A stretch of DNA of 64,000 nt from Limnohabitans sp. Rim28 (lineage in GTDB: Bacteria; Pseudomonadota; Gammaproteobacteria; Burkholderiales; Burkholderiaceae_C). Positions within the stretch are counted from its first letter, which is position 1, and the number at the start of each line of letters is the position of its first letter. Below the pieces are notes generated by a model. The model saw only the letters and a program-made list of their open reading frames with translations. It searched no databases and was not told the origin of the DNA. Shown here in pieces: positions 9,341 to 17,863 of this stretch. The stretch lies in assembly GCF_000293865.2 (NCBI RefSeq), contig NZ_ALKN02000009.1, forward strand, positions 98,466 to 162,465, written 5' to 3'. A program made the position numbers and the translations under genes.

Positions 9341-10969
9341 ATGAAAACGCCATTTCCTGCTTTTGATTACGAAGCCGCTCGCGCCAATTTTTCCTACTCC
9401 GTTCCAGAGTTTTTCAACTTTGGCTTTGACGTGGTGGACAAGCGTGCACAGACCCGTGACAAGCTGGCCCTGATCGCCATCGACCGAAGCGGCCAGAACG
9501 TCACGCATTACCGTTACAGCGACCTTGAACGTGAGTCCAATCGTTTTGCCAACGCCCTGTTGGCATTGGGTGTTGGCAAAGGTGACTCGGTTTTGGTGGT
9601 GCTCCCACGCATCGCAGCATGGTATTTTGTGCTGTTGGGTTGCGCCAAAATCGGGGCCATTGCCATGCCTGGCACCAACCAACTCAAAGCCAAAGATTTG
9701 GAGTACCGGGTCAACCGATCCGGCGCATCGGTGGCCGTGGTGGGCACCCCACACGCCCAAGCCCTGGAGTCGATCGAATCATTTTGCCCCTCGCTCAAAC
9801 ACAAAATTCTGGTGGGCGACAGCCAAGCCGGTTGGCATTCATTTGAAGACCTGTGCGCGGCGCAATCGGCCCAAATCGACCGCGACAAGATCGAGCCCAC
9901 GCGGTCTGAAGAGTCCATGCTGATTTATTTCACGTCGGGCACCACATCCCTGCCCAAGATGGTCGAAAGAGACCATGCCTATGCCTTGGCCCATTCGATC
10001 ACCGGCAGCTACTGGCAAGACTTGCGCGAAAGTGACGTGCACTGGACCTTGACCGATACCGGCTGGGCCAAAGCCGCCTGGGGCCTGCTCTACCCCCCGC
10101 TCACAGCTGGTGCCACCATCGTGCTGTACGACGGAGAAGGATTTGATCTGCAAATGCATTTGGACATCATTGCCAAATACAAAGTGAGCACGTTTTGCGC
10201 GCCGCCCACCGTTTACCGCGTGATGGCCAAGGCCGATTTATCTGGCGCTGATTTCAGTTCGCTTCGCCACTGTTTTGGTGCTGGCGAACCCCTCAACCCC
10301 GAAGCCATGCGGGCTTGGAAGCTGGCCACAGGCTGCGACATCTACGACGGTTATGGCCAAACGGAAACCATCAACATCGTGGCCAACTTTCCGGGTATGG
10401 CCATCCGCCCCGGCTCGATGGGCAAACCCTGTCCAGGCTTGCAGGTCGATGTGATCGACGATGACGGTCAAGTGGTGGCCGATGATGAGGTGGGCCATAT
10501 TGCGGTGAAGGTCACAGACCCTTACCCGCCGGGACTTTTCAGGGGCTACTACGGTGACCCTCAAACCACCGCGAAATCATTTCGCCATGGCTGGTATTAC
10601 ACCGGCGACACCGCCAAGCGAGACCAAGACGGCTACATCTGGTTTGTGGGCCGCTCGGACGACATCATCTCATCCTCCAGTTACCGGATCAGTCCTTTTG
10701 AAGTCGAATCCACGCTGATCGAACACCCCGCCGTGGCCGAAGCCGCCGTGGTTGGCAAACCCGATGAATTGCGTGGCGAAATCGTCAAGGCCTTCATCAT
10801 TTTGGCCAAGGGTTACACCGCGTCAGATGCGCTGGCTGTGGAGATTCAAAACTTCGTCAAAGAACAAACCGCGCCCTACAAATACCCCAGAGAGATCGAA
10901 TTCAGAGACACGCTGCCCAAGACCATCTCCGGAAAAATTCGACGGGTGGAATTGCGCAGCGAGGGCTAA
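9341..10969 (+). CDS. Acyl-CoA synthetase, AMP-binding (ANL) family, medium-chain type
   Basis: 542 residues, usual for medium-chain or aryl acyl-CoA ligases. The ATP loop reads YFTSGTTSLPKM, with serine where glycine is common. The middle motif is YDGYGQTET, the hinge region WYYTGDTAKRD, and the catalytic lysine sits in PKTISGKIRR near the C-terminus. The enzyme activates a carboxylic acid to its CoA thioester in the cytoplasm. It begins 4 bases after the permease stop, which suggests coupled translation, and the permease may import the acid or its conjugate (inference). Confidence 0.92.
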   Translation: MKTPFPAFDYEAARANFSYSVPEFFNFGFDVVDKRAQTRDKLALIAIDRSGQNVTHYRYSDLERESNRFANALLALGVGKGDSVLVVLPRIAAWYFVLLGCAKIGAIAMPGTNQLKAKDLEYRVNRSGASVAVVGTPHAQALESIESFCPSLKHKILVGDSQAGWHSFEDLCAAQSAQIDRDKIEPTRSEESMLIYFTSGTTSLPKMVERDHAYALAHSITGSYWQDLRESDVHWTLTDTGWAKAAWGLLYPPLTAGATIVLYDGEGFDLQMHLDIIAKYKVSTFCAPPTVYRVMAKADLSGADFSSLRHCFGAGEPLNPEAMRAWKLATGCDIYDGYGQTETINIVANFPGMAIRPGSMGKPCPGLQVDVIDDDGQVVADDEVGHIAVKVTDPYPPGLFRGYYGDPQTTAKSFRHGWYYTGDTAKRDQDGYIWFVGRSDDIISSSSYRISPFEVESTLIEHPAVAEAAVVGKPDELRGEIVKAFIILAKGYTASDALAVEIQNFVKEQTAPYKYPREIEFRDTLPKTISGKIRRVELRSEG

Positions 10970-10971
10970 AT

Positions 10972-11181
10972 TCACGCGCTTGCGCCGCCCAATCTTTTGA
11001 GGATGCCCGACTTGGGCTGAACAAAGGTGTGCTGACCGTGGATCCCTTGGAGGGCGAATGCAAAGAGCTGACGCGCTGGATCGGTGGCGTCCAACAAAAA
11101 CGGTCGAGGGACCACAGCCACACTGTCGCGTTGCCCATCATTGGTCAGAAAATTCAGGGCTTGCGCAGAGGCTCGAACCAC
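10972..11181 (-). pseudogene. Possible small gene or gene fragment, unknown
   Basis: A 69-residue minus-strand frame starting with GTG, open a further ten codons upstream. It has a protein-like mix of residues, including the stretch ALNFLTNDGQRDSVAVVP. No ribosome site, no recognised domain and no continuation upstream. It could be the tail of a decayed gene or chance. It ends three bases beyond the synthetase stop, on the opposite strand. Apart from the 42-residue membrane ORF, I see nothing else convincing between 10970 and 11645. Confidence 0.2.
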
Positions 11182-11311
11182 CGAGCTGCGCCGCTGATGA
11201 AGGGCCTGCTTTTAAAGACGAATAACAGCACCTATTTAGCGGTCTGTCCCAAAAGACAAGGTCTCACAGCGCGCGACAGAGATCCCGCCGAGCAAACCGC
11301 CCGCCGGCGGA

Positions 11312-11440
11312 TCAACTGTTTCGGTGGACCAACACCACAATCACGGCAATGACGCACAGGACAGCAGAAAAAACCAATATGCCCACTGCGTAGTAGCGTG
11401 CAGAGATGTTCCGAATTTTGGAGATTTGCAGTTTGTTCAT
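11312..11440 (-). CDS. Putative 42-residue single-pass membrane protein
   Basis: The minus-strand ATG at 11440 opens a 42-codon frame. It encodes a basic amphipathic start (MNKLQISKIRNISARYY), one strongly hydrophobic helix from about residue 17 to 38 (VGILVFSAVLCVIAVIVVLV) and a short HRNS tail. The positive-inside pattern would place the N-terminus in the cytoplasm. GAGG lies upstream but only one base from the ATG, so the ribosome site is poor. The gene stands alone in a 676-base gap. Real small membrane proteins often look like this, but composition alone does not prove expression. Confidence 0.5.
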   Translation of the reverse strand: MNKLQISKIRNISARYYAVGILVFSAVLCVIAVIVVLVHRNS

Positions 11441-11645
11441 GCCTCATTCTCGCACGATACCCACACAGTCATCAAAGGCTTATGGATACAACTGTTTGGA
11501 AAAATCCAAAATATGCTTATTTGACCCAAGCAAGGTGGCTATCAAGGTGATGCCGATTTGAAACATACCCATTTCAAACTGGAACACTCACAATTTTGAA
11601 ATGGCGTTTCCCCCAAAAGCTGACCCAAAACCGAAAAGACCCAGA

Positions 11646-12617
11646 CTACGAAAAGCTCGGTACGACCTCTGAATTGGCCAAATTTTGAGGCTTGCCTTGC
11701 GCGAAAGCATTCACATTGTCGAAAGCCATTCCAAAATAATGCTCGTAATTGTCACGCTCAACGTAACCAATGTGAGGGGTGCACAGCGCGTTGGGGAATT
11801 TGAGAATGGGGTGGTCAACCGATAGAACAGGTTCGGACTCATAAACATCCACCGCAGCAAAGCCCGGGCGACCAGATTGCAAAGCCGCCACCAAGGCCCC
11901 AGGGGCCACCAACTCTGCTCTGCTGGTGTTGACCCATAGGGCGCTGGTTTTCATGGAAGTCAGGTCATCCACGGTCACCAAACCGCGCGTTTGATCGTTC
12001 AGGCGGATGTGGAGACTGAGCACATCGCTGGCGGCTAAAAATTCAGCGCGTGAAGGGGCCAGCTCGAACCCATCGGCTTGGGCTCTGCTCATGGAGCCCT
12101 CACGACCCCAAACCCAAACCTGCATGCCGAAAGCCCGTCCAAAAGAGGCCACTTGCCGACCAATGCGTCCATAACCCCACACGCCCAAGCGCTGCCCGGA
12201 CAATTGTTGTCCTAAGTGCCCTTGCCACAGACCTTCTTGCATGCGTCGCGCTTCACTCAACAAGTGACGTCGGCTGGCCAGGATCAAGGCCCAAGTCAGC
12301 TCAGCTGTCGCTGCACCCGTTCCTTGACCCTCTGACACCGCCACACCCCGCGCCGTGCAAGCCGCCAAGTCAACGTGACCCGCGATTTTTCCTGTTTGGC
12401 TGATGAGTTTTAAAGTGGGCAATTGGTCCAACAAGCTTGCGCTGATGGCCGTGCGCTCACGCGTCAGCACCACCGCATCAAAGTCCTGTAAACGCGCGGC
12501 CAATTCGGTGTTTGTGACCGTGTCTTGAAACACCACCACATCGTGCTTGGCCAATTTTGAAAAACAGTTCAGTTGATGAATGCAATTTTGATAGTCGTCA
12601 AGAATCGCCACACGCAT
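11646..12617 (-). CDS. D-isomer-specific 2-hydroxyacid dehydrogenase family protein
   Basis: 323 residues. The NAD-binding motif reads WGYGRIGRQV, the catalytic arginine is in NTSRAELV, an acidic residue follows in DVYESEPV, and the catalytic histidine is in CTPHIGYVE, so the triad looks intact. Enzymes of this family reversibly reduce 2-oxoacids to one stereoisomer of the 2-hydroxyacid in the cytoplasm. An AAAGG site precedes the ATG. It is the last gene of a five-gene operon, 20 bases after the second Bug gene. The operon also encodes an Ldh-family dehydrogenase, a fold that usually acts on the opposite stereoisomer, hinting at interconversion of enantiomers. Confidence 0.9.
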   Translation of the reverse strand: MRVAILDDYQNCIHQLNCFSKLAKHDVVVFQDTVTNTELAARLQDFDAVVLTRERTAISASLLDQLPTLKLISQTGKIAGHVDLAACTARGVAVSEGQGTGAATAELTWALILASRRHLLSEARRMQEGLWQGHLGQQLSGQRLGVWGYGRIGRQVASFGRAFGMQVWVWGREGSMSRAQADGFELAPSRAEFLAASDVLSLHIRLNDQTRGLVTVDDLTSMKTSALWVNTSRAELVAPGALVAALQSGRPGFAAVDVYESEPVLSVDHPILKFPNALCTPHIGYVERDNYEHYFGMAFDNVNAFAQGKPQNLANSEVVPSFS

Positions 12618-12637
12618 GGTCTTGCCTTTGGGTTTGT

Positions 12638-13681
12638 TTATTCCAGTTTGATACCCAGTTGTTCAACTGTGCGTTTCCAATGTTGCAAGTCAGTGCGAAT
12701 GATTTGCTGAAATTCAGCTGGGGGCATGCCGCCGGGCTCAATGCCTTGGGCTTTGAAAAGATCTCTCACTTCGCGGGTCGCCAATGCGGCTTTCACCTCT
12801 GAATGCAATCGGTCCAAAGTCGAGGGTGGTGTCCCAGCTTTGGCCATCAAACCGTACCAAGCTCGGATATCAAAACCGGGGTAGCCCTGCTCAGCGATGG
12901 TGGGAACATCGGGCAAGCCTTCAAAGCGACGCGCCGGTGCAACGGCCAAAGCACGCAGTTTTCCAGCTTGAATCTGGGACAAGGCCGAACTCATGTCCAA
13001 GAACATGAATTGCACTTGTCCACCCAGCAAATCTTGCAATGCAGGACCGGCACCTCGGTAGGGCACATGTGTGACCCGAATGTCTGCACGAGAGGCAAAC
13101 ATGGCTCCAGCCAAGTGTGCTGAAGTCCCGTTGCCAGAAGAGGCATAAGCCATGGTGCCAGGTTTCGCTTTGGCAAGGGCCACCAAGCCAGCCAGATCTT
13201 TGGCCGGAAAGTCGGGCTTGACCACCAACGCATGGGGAATAAACCCAACCACCGTGACCGCACTGAAATCTCGGGGAATGTCGTAGGGGTAATTCGGCAT
13301 CAGCGCCGGATTGGTGACGGCCAAGATAGAAGGGAACATGAGCGTGTGACCGTCTGCGGGCTGCCGGACGATTTCACCAAAACCAATCAAGCCCCCACCA
13401 CCCGGCTTGTTGTCGACCACCACGGGTTGGCCCATAGACACCGCCATATTTTTACTGATCGCTCGTGCCATCAAGTCAGTGGGGCCGCCAGGCGCAAACG
13501 GCACCACCAAACGCACCGGCTTGTTCGGGAAATCAGTGGCATTGGATTGGGCATGGGCCTTGTGTGCAAAAGTGCCCAGCACCATCACCGTGCTCAAAAA
13601 CAAAGCGCGAGCGAACCAGCGATCCGACCGACGCGCACCAAAGGGTAAGCCAACACTCTGGCCTTGGGGAAAGAAAAGCAT
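12638..13681 (-). CDS. Bug/TctC-family periplasmic solute-binding protein (Bug 2)
   Basis: About 347 residues. The signal region is longer than usual, with a basic stretch before the hydrophobic core LFLSTVMVLGTF, cleaved around AHAQ. Landmarks are VPFAPGGPTDLMARA, DNKPGGGGLIG, and HVPYRGAGPALQDLLGGQV. The ATG at 13681 lies eight bases after GGAG; a GTG one codon earlier is possible. This is the second Bug gene of the operon. Together with Bug 3 it could deliver two related ligands, or one ligand in two forms, to the operon's two dehydrogenases. Confidence 0.92.
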   Translation of the reverse strand: MLFFPQGQSVGLPFGARRSDRWFARALFLSTVMVLGTFAHKAHAQSNATDFPNKPVRLVVPFAPGGPTDLMARAISKNMAVSMGQPVVVDNKPGGGGLIGFGEIVRQPADGHTLMFPSILAVTNPALMPNYPYDIPRDFSAVTVVGFIPHALVVKPDFPAKDLAGLVALAKAKPGTMAYASSGNGTSAHLAGAMFASRADIRVTHVPYRGAGPALQDLLGGQVQFMFLDMSSALSQIQAGKLRALAVAPARRFEGLPDVPTIAEQGYPGFDIRAWYGLMAKAGTPPSTLDRLHSEVKAALATREVRDLFKAQGIEPGGMPPAEFQQIIRTDLQHWKRTVEQLGIKLE

Positions 13682-13788
13682 CACGGTGTCTCCGTTTTTT
13701 TAAATCCATGGGTGGGCCGAAGAAGCATGTATGGCTGAAACCCATTCAAGCCCCTGTGCCCACCTGCTGGCCGTTGAAAAACAAGCGT

Positions 13789-14187
13789 TTATTTGTTGTG
13801 CTCAGCGGTAATAGGCCGAGTTTCACCGCTCTCAGTCAACGTGCGCGTGGCGTTGACAGAAGCATACGTCCAAAAAATCTTCATCGGCTCAGTGTCCGAT
13901 TTGTTGCGGAAACGGTGTGGCACGTTGGGGGGAATGAATGTGGTGTCATGCGGCTTGAGTTCATGCACCTCGCCATCAATGTCCAGAAAAGCATGCCCCG
14001 TCAGCAACATCACGCTTTCTTCACAGTTGTGTGAGTGAAAGGGAATGGCAGTGTTGGGCGCAAATTCGGTGATGCCGTTGATGAAAGTTGTCGCCCCCAA
14101 AGAAGGCAGCACCAATGGCGTTGTGCGCGCCCCACCGCCACGGTCATGGCTTTTGAGTTGATCAGGTTGAAGAACAGCGTGTTTCAC
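13789..14187 (-). CDS. Small cupin-fold protein
   Basis: 132 residues in a single conserved beta-barrel. The metal-binding cupin motif 1 is visible as PFHSHNCEESVMLLTG and motif 2 as PPNVPHRF, giving histidines and a glutamate suited to one divalent metal. I placed the start at a GTG (14187) because AAAGGAG sits seven bases upstream; the longer open frame has no such site. Small cupins of this type act as isomerases, decarboxylases or dioxygenases, or simply bind sugars and acids. The role is probably a step on the operon's substrate, for which there is no direct evidence. Confidence 0.8.
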   Translation of the reverse strand: MKHAVLQPDQLKSHDRGGGARTTPLVLPSLGATTFINGITEFAPNTAIPFHSHNCEESVMLLTGHAFLDIDGEVHELKPHDTTFIPPNVPHRFRNKSDTEPMKIFWTYASVNATRTLTESGETRPITAEHNK

Positions 14188-14224
14188 AGGGACTCCTTTA
14201 AAAGATGCGCAGATCAGCGCCAAA

Positions 14225-15295
14225 TCATGCCAATTCGTCGTGATTCAAGGGGGCAACACCCAACTCCACAGCCAATGCATGGAGATCGGCCACCAAAGCA
14301 GGGGCCAATGGAATGCCATCACGCTGGTATCGCCCGCGTTTGTCGTGGCTTTGCTCGCCGGGCACCCAAATCCGTTCAACACCCGGCAATTTTTCGCTGT
14401 TTCGCAAATCGCGCACCAAAGCATCGACCTGCAGCTTGAAATGCTCGGGGTCACCGAAAGCGGACAAGTCGATCACCAGTATCGCTTGGCCTGTGTTGGT
14501 CACACTGACATGGTCTGCGTTGAAGTCAACGACATCCTTCCCCATGGCGGCACCGCCCAAGGTGCCCGCCAACAGGCCCACCACCAAGGCCAAACCATAG
14601 CCTTTGTGTTCACCAATGGGCAACAAGAAACCATCGCCTGCTTTGCTGGGGTCCAACAAGGGCTGACCTTGACGGTCAATCATCCATCCTGGCGGCATCA
14701 TTTCCCCGCGCTTGGCTTTGGCTTTCACCTTGCCATAAGCGGCGACCGTGGTCGCCATATCCAGCACAACGGGGGGTTCCTCTGAAGCGGGAATACCCGC
14801 AGATATAGGGTTGGTGGACAGCAACATGTCTGTACCACCCCATGGCGGCAAATGATTGGCGTTGCCAACGGCAAAGTACAGACCCAGCATGTTGTGCTGC
14901 AGAGGGCGCCGCGAATAAATCGAAGCGGGGCCGGCATGGTTGCTGAATCGCGTGCTGACCCATGCCACACCCGTTTCGCGGGCTTTTTGGATGGCCAAAT
15001 CAACCGCCTGCGAAACCACCAAGTGCCCCATGCCGTTGTCACCGTCCAAAACGGCCATGGCAGCCCGTTCTTGAACCACGCGAATGGTGGGATTTTTATT
15101 GATGCCGCCTGCGCGTATTCGCTTGATGTATTGAGGCAAACGGATGACACCGTGTCCGTCTGATCCTTGCAAGTCAGCCTCAGCCATCAGCTGTGCAATC
15201 AAACTGGCATCCTGATTGGGAATACCTTGACTGATAAAGACGGCTTCAATAAAGGATTGAAGCGCACTCAATGAAATATGAACAGAAGAACTCAT
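14225..15295 (-). CDS. Ldh-family (malate/L-lactate/ureidoglycolate type) dehydrogenase
   Basis: 356 residues of the type II malate/L-lactate dehydrogenase fold, which lacks a Rossmann domain. Recognisable blocks are AEADLQGSDGHGVIRLPQY near the start, VSTRFSNHAGPASIY with the catalytic histidine, PPWGG, and GYGLALVVGLLAGTLGG. Family members oxidise 2-hydroxyacids such as L-malate, (R)-sulfolactate or ureidoglycolate with NAD(P). It lies 9 bases after Bug 3 and 37 before the cupin gene. Having this enzyme and a D-2-hydroxyacid dehydrogenase in one operon is unusual and points to a chiral 2-hydroxyacid as substrate (inference). Confidence 0.9.
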   Translation of the reverse strand: MSSSVHISLSALQSFIEAVFISQGIPNQDASLIAQLMAEADLQGSDGHGVIRLPQYIKRIRAGGINKNPTIRVVQERAAMAVLDGDNGMGHLVVSQAVDLAIQKARETGVAWVSTRFSNHAGPASIYSRRPLQHNMLGLYFAVGNANHLPPWGGTDMLLSTNPISAGIPASEEPPVVLDMATTVAAYGKVKAKAKRGEMMPPGWMIDRQGQPLLDPSKAGDGFLLPIGEHKGYGLALVVGLLAGTLGGAAMGKDVVDFNADHVSVTNTGQAILVIDLSAFGDPEHFKLQVDALVRDLRNSEKLPGVERIWVPGEQSHDKRGRYQRDGIPLAPALVADLHALAVELGVAPLNHDELA

Positions 15296-15304
15296 TGAAA
15301 AATC

Positions 15305-16285
15305 TTACTCAGCACGGATGCCTTTTTCTTGGATCAGTTTGCGGTACAACTCAAATTGGGTGCGGGTCGCCGCACCGAACTCAGCGGGTGTGGTGCCACG
15401 TGGCGTAACGCCCAAACCAATGAGTTTTTCGCGAGTCGCTGGATCGTTCATGGCTTTGCGCGACTCCTCGCTGAGTCTGTCCACAATGGACTTGGGTGTT
15501 CCAGCCGGTGCGACCATGGCAAACCACGAATTGAAAGTAAAGTCTTTCAGACCTGCTTCGGTGAATGTAGGCGTCTGAGGGTATTGGGCCAAACGAGCGG
15601 GTGTTGAAACAGCCAACAGCCTGAGCTTGCCCGACTGAATCAAAGCAGTCACCGTGCCGAGACCTTGCATGGCCGCATCGACCTCGCCTGCCGCCACAGC
15701 AACAGCAGCAGGTGTTGCCCCTTTGTAAGGCACATGCGTCAAATCGACATTGGCCCGGTTGGCCACCAACGCCATACCAATGTGCTGTGGGCTGCCGTTT
15801 CCACCGGAACTGTAATTGAGCTTGTTGGGGCTGGCTTTGGCAGCACTCAAGAAATCTGTCAAAGTTTTGTAGGGGCCATCGGCCTTGACGACCAAACCCC
15901 ATTCAATGGTGCCCACCAAAGAAATGGGCTCAAAGTCGGTCAATGCGTTCCAAGGCATCTTGGGAATCAGATGCGGCACCATGGTCAAAATGCTGTCGTT
16001 GTAGCCACCAATGGTGTACCCGTCAGGGGCCGCTCGGGCCACTCGCTCGGCGCCAATCAAACCAGAGGAGCCCGCGATGTTTTCGATCACAAAGCCTTGC
16101 CCCATGTTTTCAGCCATCTTCAGCGTCAAGACACGAGCGGCATTGTCAACAGCACTGCCAGCAGCCAACGGAATGATCATCTTGATGGGTTTTTGCGGAT
16201 AGGCCGTCTGCGCGCTGCAAATGGCGCCCATGCCCAAACCAGCCAGCCATGCAAGCGTACGGATTTTTTTAATCAGTTGATTCAT
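15305..16285 (-). CDS. Bug/TctC-family periplasmic solute-binding protein (Bug 3)
   Basis: 326 residues. Signal peptide KKIRTLAWLAGLGMGAICSAQ. The first ligand loop reads IIPLAAGSAVDNAAR, where the usual proline-glycine-glycine is changed to alanine-glycine-serine, and the second reads ENIAGSSGLIG in place of NRPGAGG. These changes at ligand-contacting positions suggest a ligand different from other Bugs here. A GGAG site is placed well before the ATG at 16285. It is the first gene of the five-gene operon, read away from the LysR gene 125 bases upstream. Confidence 0.92.
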   Translation of the reverse strand: MNQLIKKIRTLAWLAGLGMGAICSAQTAYPQKPIKMIIPLAAGSAVDNAARVLTLKMAENMGQGFVIENIAGSSGLIGAERVARAAPDGYTIGGYNDSILTMVPHLIPKMPWNALTDFEPISLVGTIEWGLVVKADGPYKTLTDFLSAAKASPNKLNYSSGGNGSPQHIGMALVANRANVDLTHVPYKGATPAAVAVAAGEVDAAMQGLGTVTALIQSGKLRLLAVSTPARLAQYPQTPTFTEAGLKDFTFNSWFAMVAPAGTPKSIVDRLSEESRKAMNDPATREKLIGLGVTPRGTTPAEFGAATRTQFELYRKLIQEKGIRAE

Positions 16286-16410
16286 TTTTTGTCTCCAAAC
16301 AGGGTTGATTCCAACAACTCTCTCAAAGATTAAAAGTGGAATCCAAAGCTGTCCAATACTCTTTTCATTTTTTGCCATAGCATATTGAAATACCAAAAAG
16401 CCATGAACGC
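16286..16410. promoter_or_regulatory. Divergent promoter region of the Bug 3 operon and LysR gene
   Basis: 125 bases between a LysR gene and the operon it probably controls, the classic place for LysR-type sites. An AT-rich stretch near 16380-16393 holds the small palindrome TATTGAAATA, compatible with a T-N11-A LysR box. The position is the main evidence; the exact operator is uncertain. Confidence 0.4.
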
Positions 16411-17340
16411 ATGCATTTACGAACTATTCAATACTTTTTAGCCATTGCTGACGCTGGCAGCTTCACCGCAGCGGCGGCAGCCATCCCTTTGGCACAGCCG
16501 GCTCTCACGCGTCAAATGCGTGATCTTGAAAAGGACATGGGTGTCCAACTTTTGCAACGCATGCCAAGAGGCGTCCTGTTGACCCCCGCTGGTGTGACTT
16601 TTTACGAGTCTGCGCAGAGGATCCTGAACGAAGCATCCATGCTTCGCCAACGTTTGTCGCATCAAAAAGACAAGCAAAACGCCCGAATAGTTTTGGGGGT
16701 GTCGCCCACTTTGGCCAGGGTTTTGCTGCCAGGACTGCTCGAAAACTGCTTCAATATTTTGGACAACGTCGAATTGAGGACGCGTGAGGCGTTCACACCC
16801 GCCTTGATGGATTGGCTCGAAAAAGGCGTGATCGATATGGCCATCATGACCAACCCGGGCCCCGGACGGCACTTGTCTTATCTGCCGCTATTGGGTGAAC
16901 CTTTCGCATTGGTCTCGAACAAATCCATGCGCTTGGGATCGGTCGTCTCGGTCAATCACTTGACACGCATTCCGCTGCTGATGACCAGTTTGCACCGGAA
17001 CTTGGTTGAGAAACAAATGCAGCCTTTGGGCATGCCACTGAATGTCCACTCCGAAATTGATTCCGTCGACTCCATTCGTGAATTGATTTCGCGTGGACCG
17101 TGGGCAACGGTCATGCCCGTGTCGGTTTTCAAAGACCTGTCTAACGACACCCACATCACCATGTCAGAAATCTCTGGCATTCAACTCAACCGCATCTTGG
17201 TGCTGGCCACCCGAATGAATACAGAAATCAGTCGAGAACTGACACTGATCCAAGAGCTGGTTGAATCCGAAGTTTCACGCTTGATGCGGCACGGGGTGTT
17301 CAGCTTAGGCGCCCCATCAGCCGGCAATGAGCGCGCTTGA
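16411..17340 (+). CDS. LysR-family transcriptional regulator
   Basis: 309 residues. The N-terminal helix-turn-helix is plain: RTIQYFLAIADAGSFTAAAA followed by QPALTRQMRDLEKDMGVQLL. The effector domain runs from about residue 90 (ARIVLGVSPTLARVLLP). It is transcribed divergently from the Bug 3/Ldh/cupin/Bug 2/2-hydroxyacid dehydrogenase operon and is its likely activator, with the operon's substrate or a product as co-inducer (inference). Length and domain order are normal. Overall similarity seems closest to the CatM/Nac type, judged by eye. Confidence 0.92.
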   Translation: MHLRTIQYFLAIADAGSFTAAAAAIPLAQPALTRQMRDLEKDMGVQLLQRMPRGVLLTPAGVTFYESAQRILNEASMLRQRLSHQKDKQNARIVLGVSPTLARVLLPGLLENCFNILDNVELRTREAFTPALMDWLEKGVIDMAIMTNPGPGRHLSYLPLLGEPFALVSNKSMRLGSVVSVNHLTRIPLLMTSLHRNLVEKQMQPLGMPLNVHSEIDSVDSIRELISRGPWATVMPVSVFKDLSNDTHITMSEISGIQLNRILVLATRMNTEISRELTLIQELVESEVSRLMRHGVFSLGAPSAGNERA

Positions 17341-17371
17341 AAACCAGGTGCATCGACAAAAATCAGTTGCT

Positions 17372-17827
17372 TCAAGCCGCAGGCGGCCGACTTTTGAGTT
17401 CCCTCAGCAGCAAAGACAGCATCTGCTTTTGTTTGTCGTCAGAGGCTTCTTTCAAGGCGCCCTCCAGCACGTCGCTGATCTCAGACGCCTCCACCAGCTC
17501 CATGTCCCAATCCGGGAACAATCGGTCACGGATTTCGTCCTCTTCACTCAGCACAACCACATTCAAATGGCGAGGGTCATCGGCAATGATCTTCATCAGG
17601 GTAGACACCTTGTCACGGGGACCTTCGAGCCATTGGAAAAAAATGCCACTGCCGTACACCAACAAACCCGTGATGCCATGGCGAGGGTTGTAATGCTTTG
17701 CCGTGGCAATGATCTTGGCAACTTCACCGGGATGCATCGCTGGCGCCGCCAAGCTGCAATAAATGAGGTTGTAAAGCGAACGCCCCGCAGAGCCCTCGTC
17801 GTGTGGCGAGCTAGGGGTGTGATTCAT
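17372..17827 (-). CDS. Short BLUF-domain blue-light photoreceptor
   Basis: 151 residues made of one BLUF domain with short tails. The residues that define flavin photochemistry are all present: Tyr23 in LIYCS, Asn47 in YNPRHGITG, Gln65 in FFQWLEGP, and the switch pair Trp107/Met109 in FPDWDME. BLUF proteins bind FAD and respond to blue light by rearranging hydrogen bonds around the Tyr-Gln pair. There is no output domain, so signalling would require a partner protein. A C-terminal helical extension (residues 115-145) is where such contacts usually lie. It converges on the LysR gene, and the nearest same-strand neighbour encodes a COQ7-like protein. Confidence 0.92.
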   Translation of the reverse strand: MNHTPSSPHDEGSAGRSLYNLIYCSLAAPAMHPGEVAKIIATAKHYNPRHGITGLLVYGSGIFFQWLEGPRDKVSTLMKIIADDPRHLNVVVLSEEDEIRDRLFPDWDMELVEASEISDVLEGALKEASDDKQKQMLSLLLRELKSRPPAA

Positions 17828-17863
17828 GAGGCCTTTTCATAATGTTTTGAAGATTCAGAACCA

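Noticed and set aside
9341..10969. Idea that permease and acyl-CoA synthetase form a methyltransferase-linked defence island
   Set aside because: All three are ordinary metabolic or transport families, with no nuclease, toxin or sensor domain.
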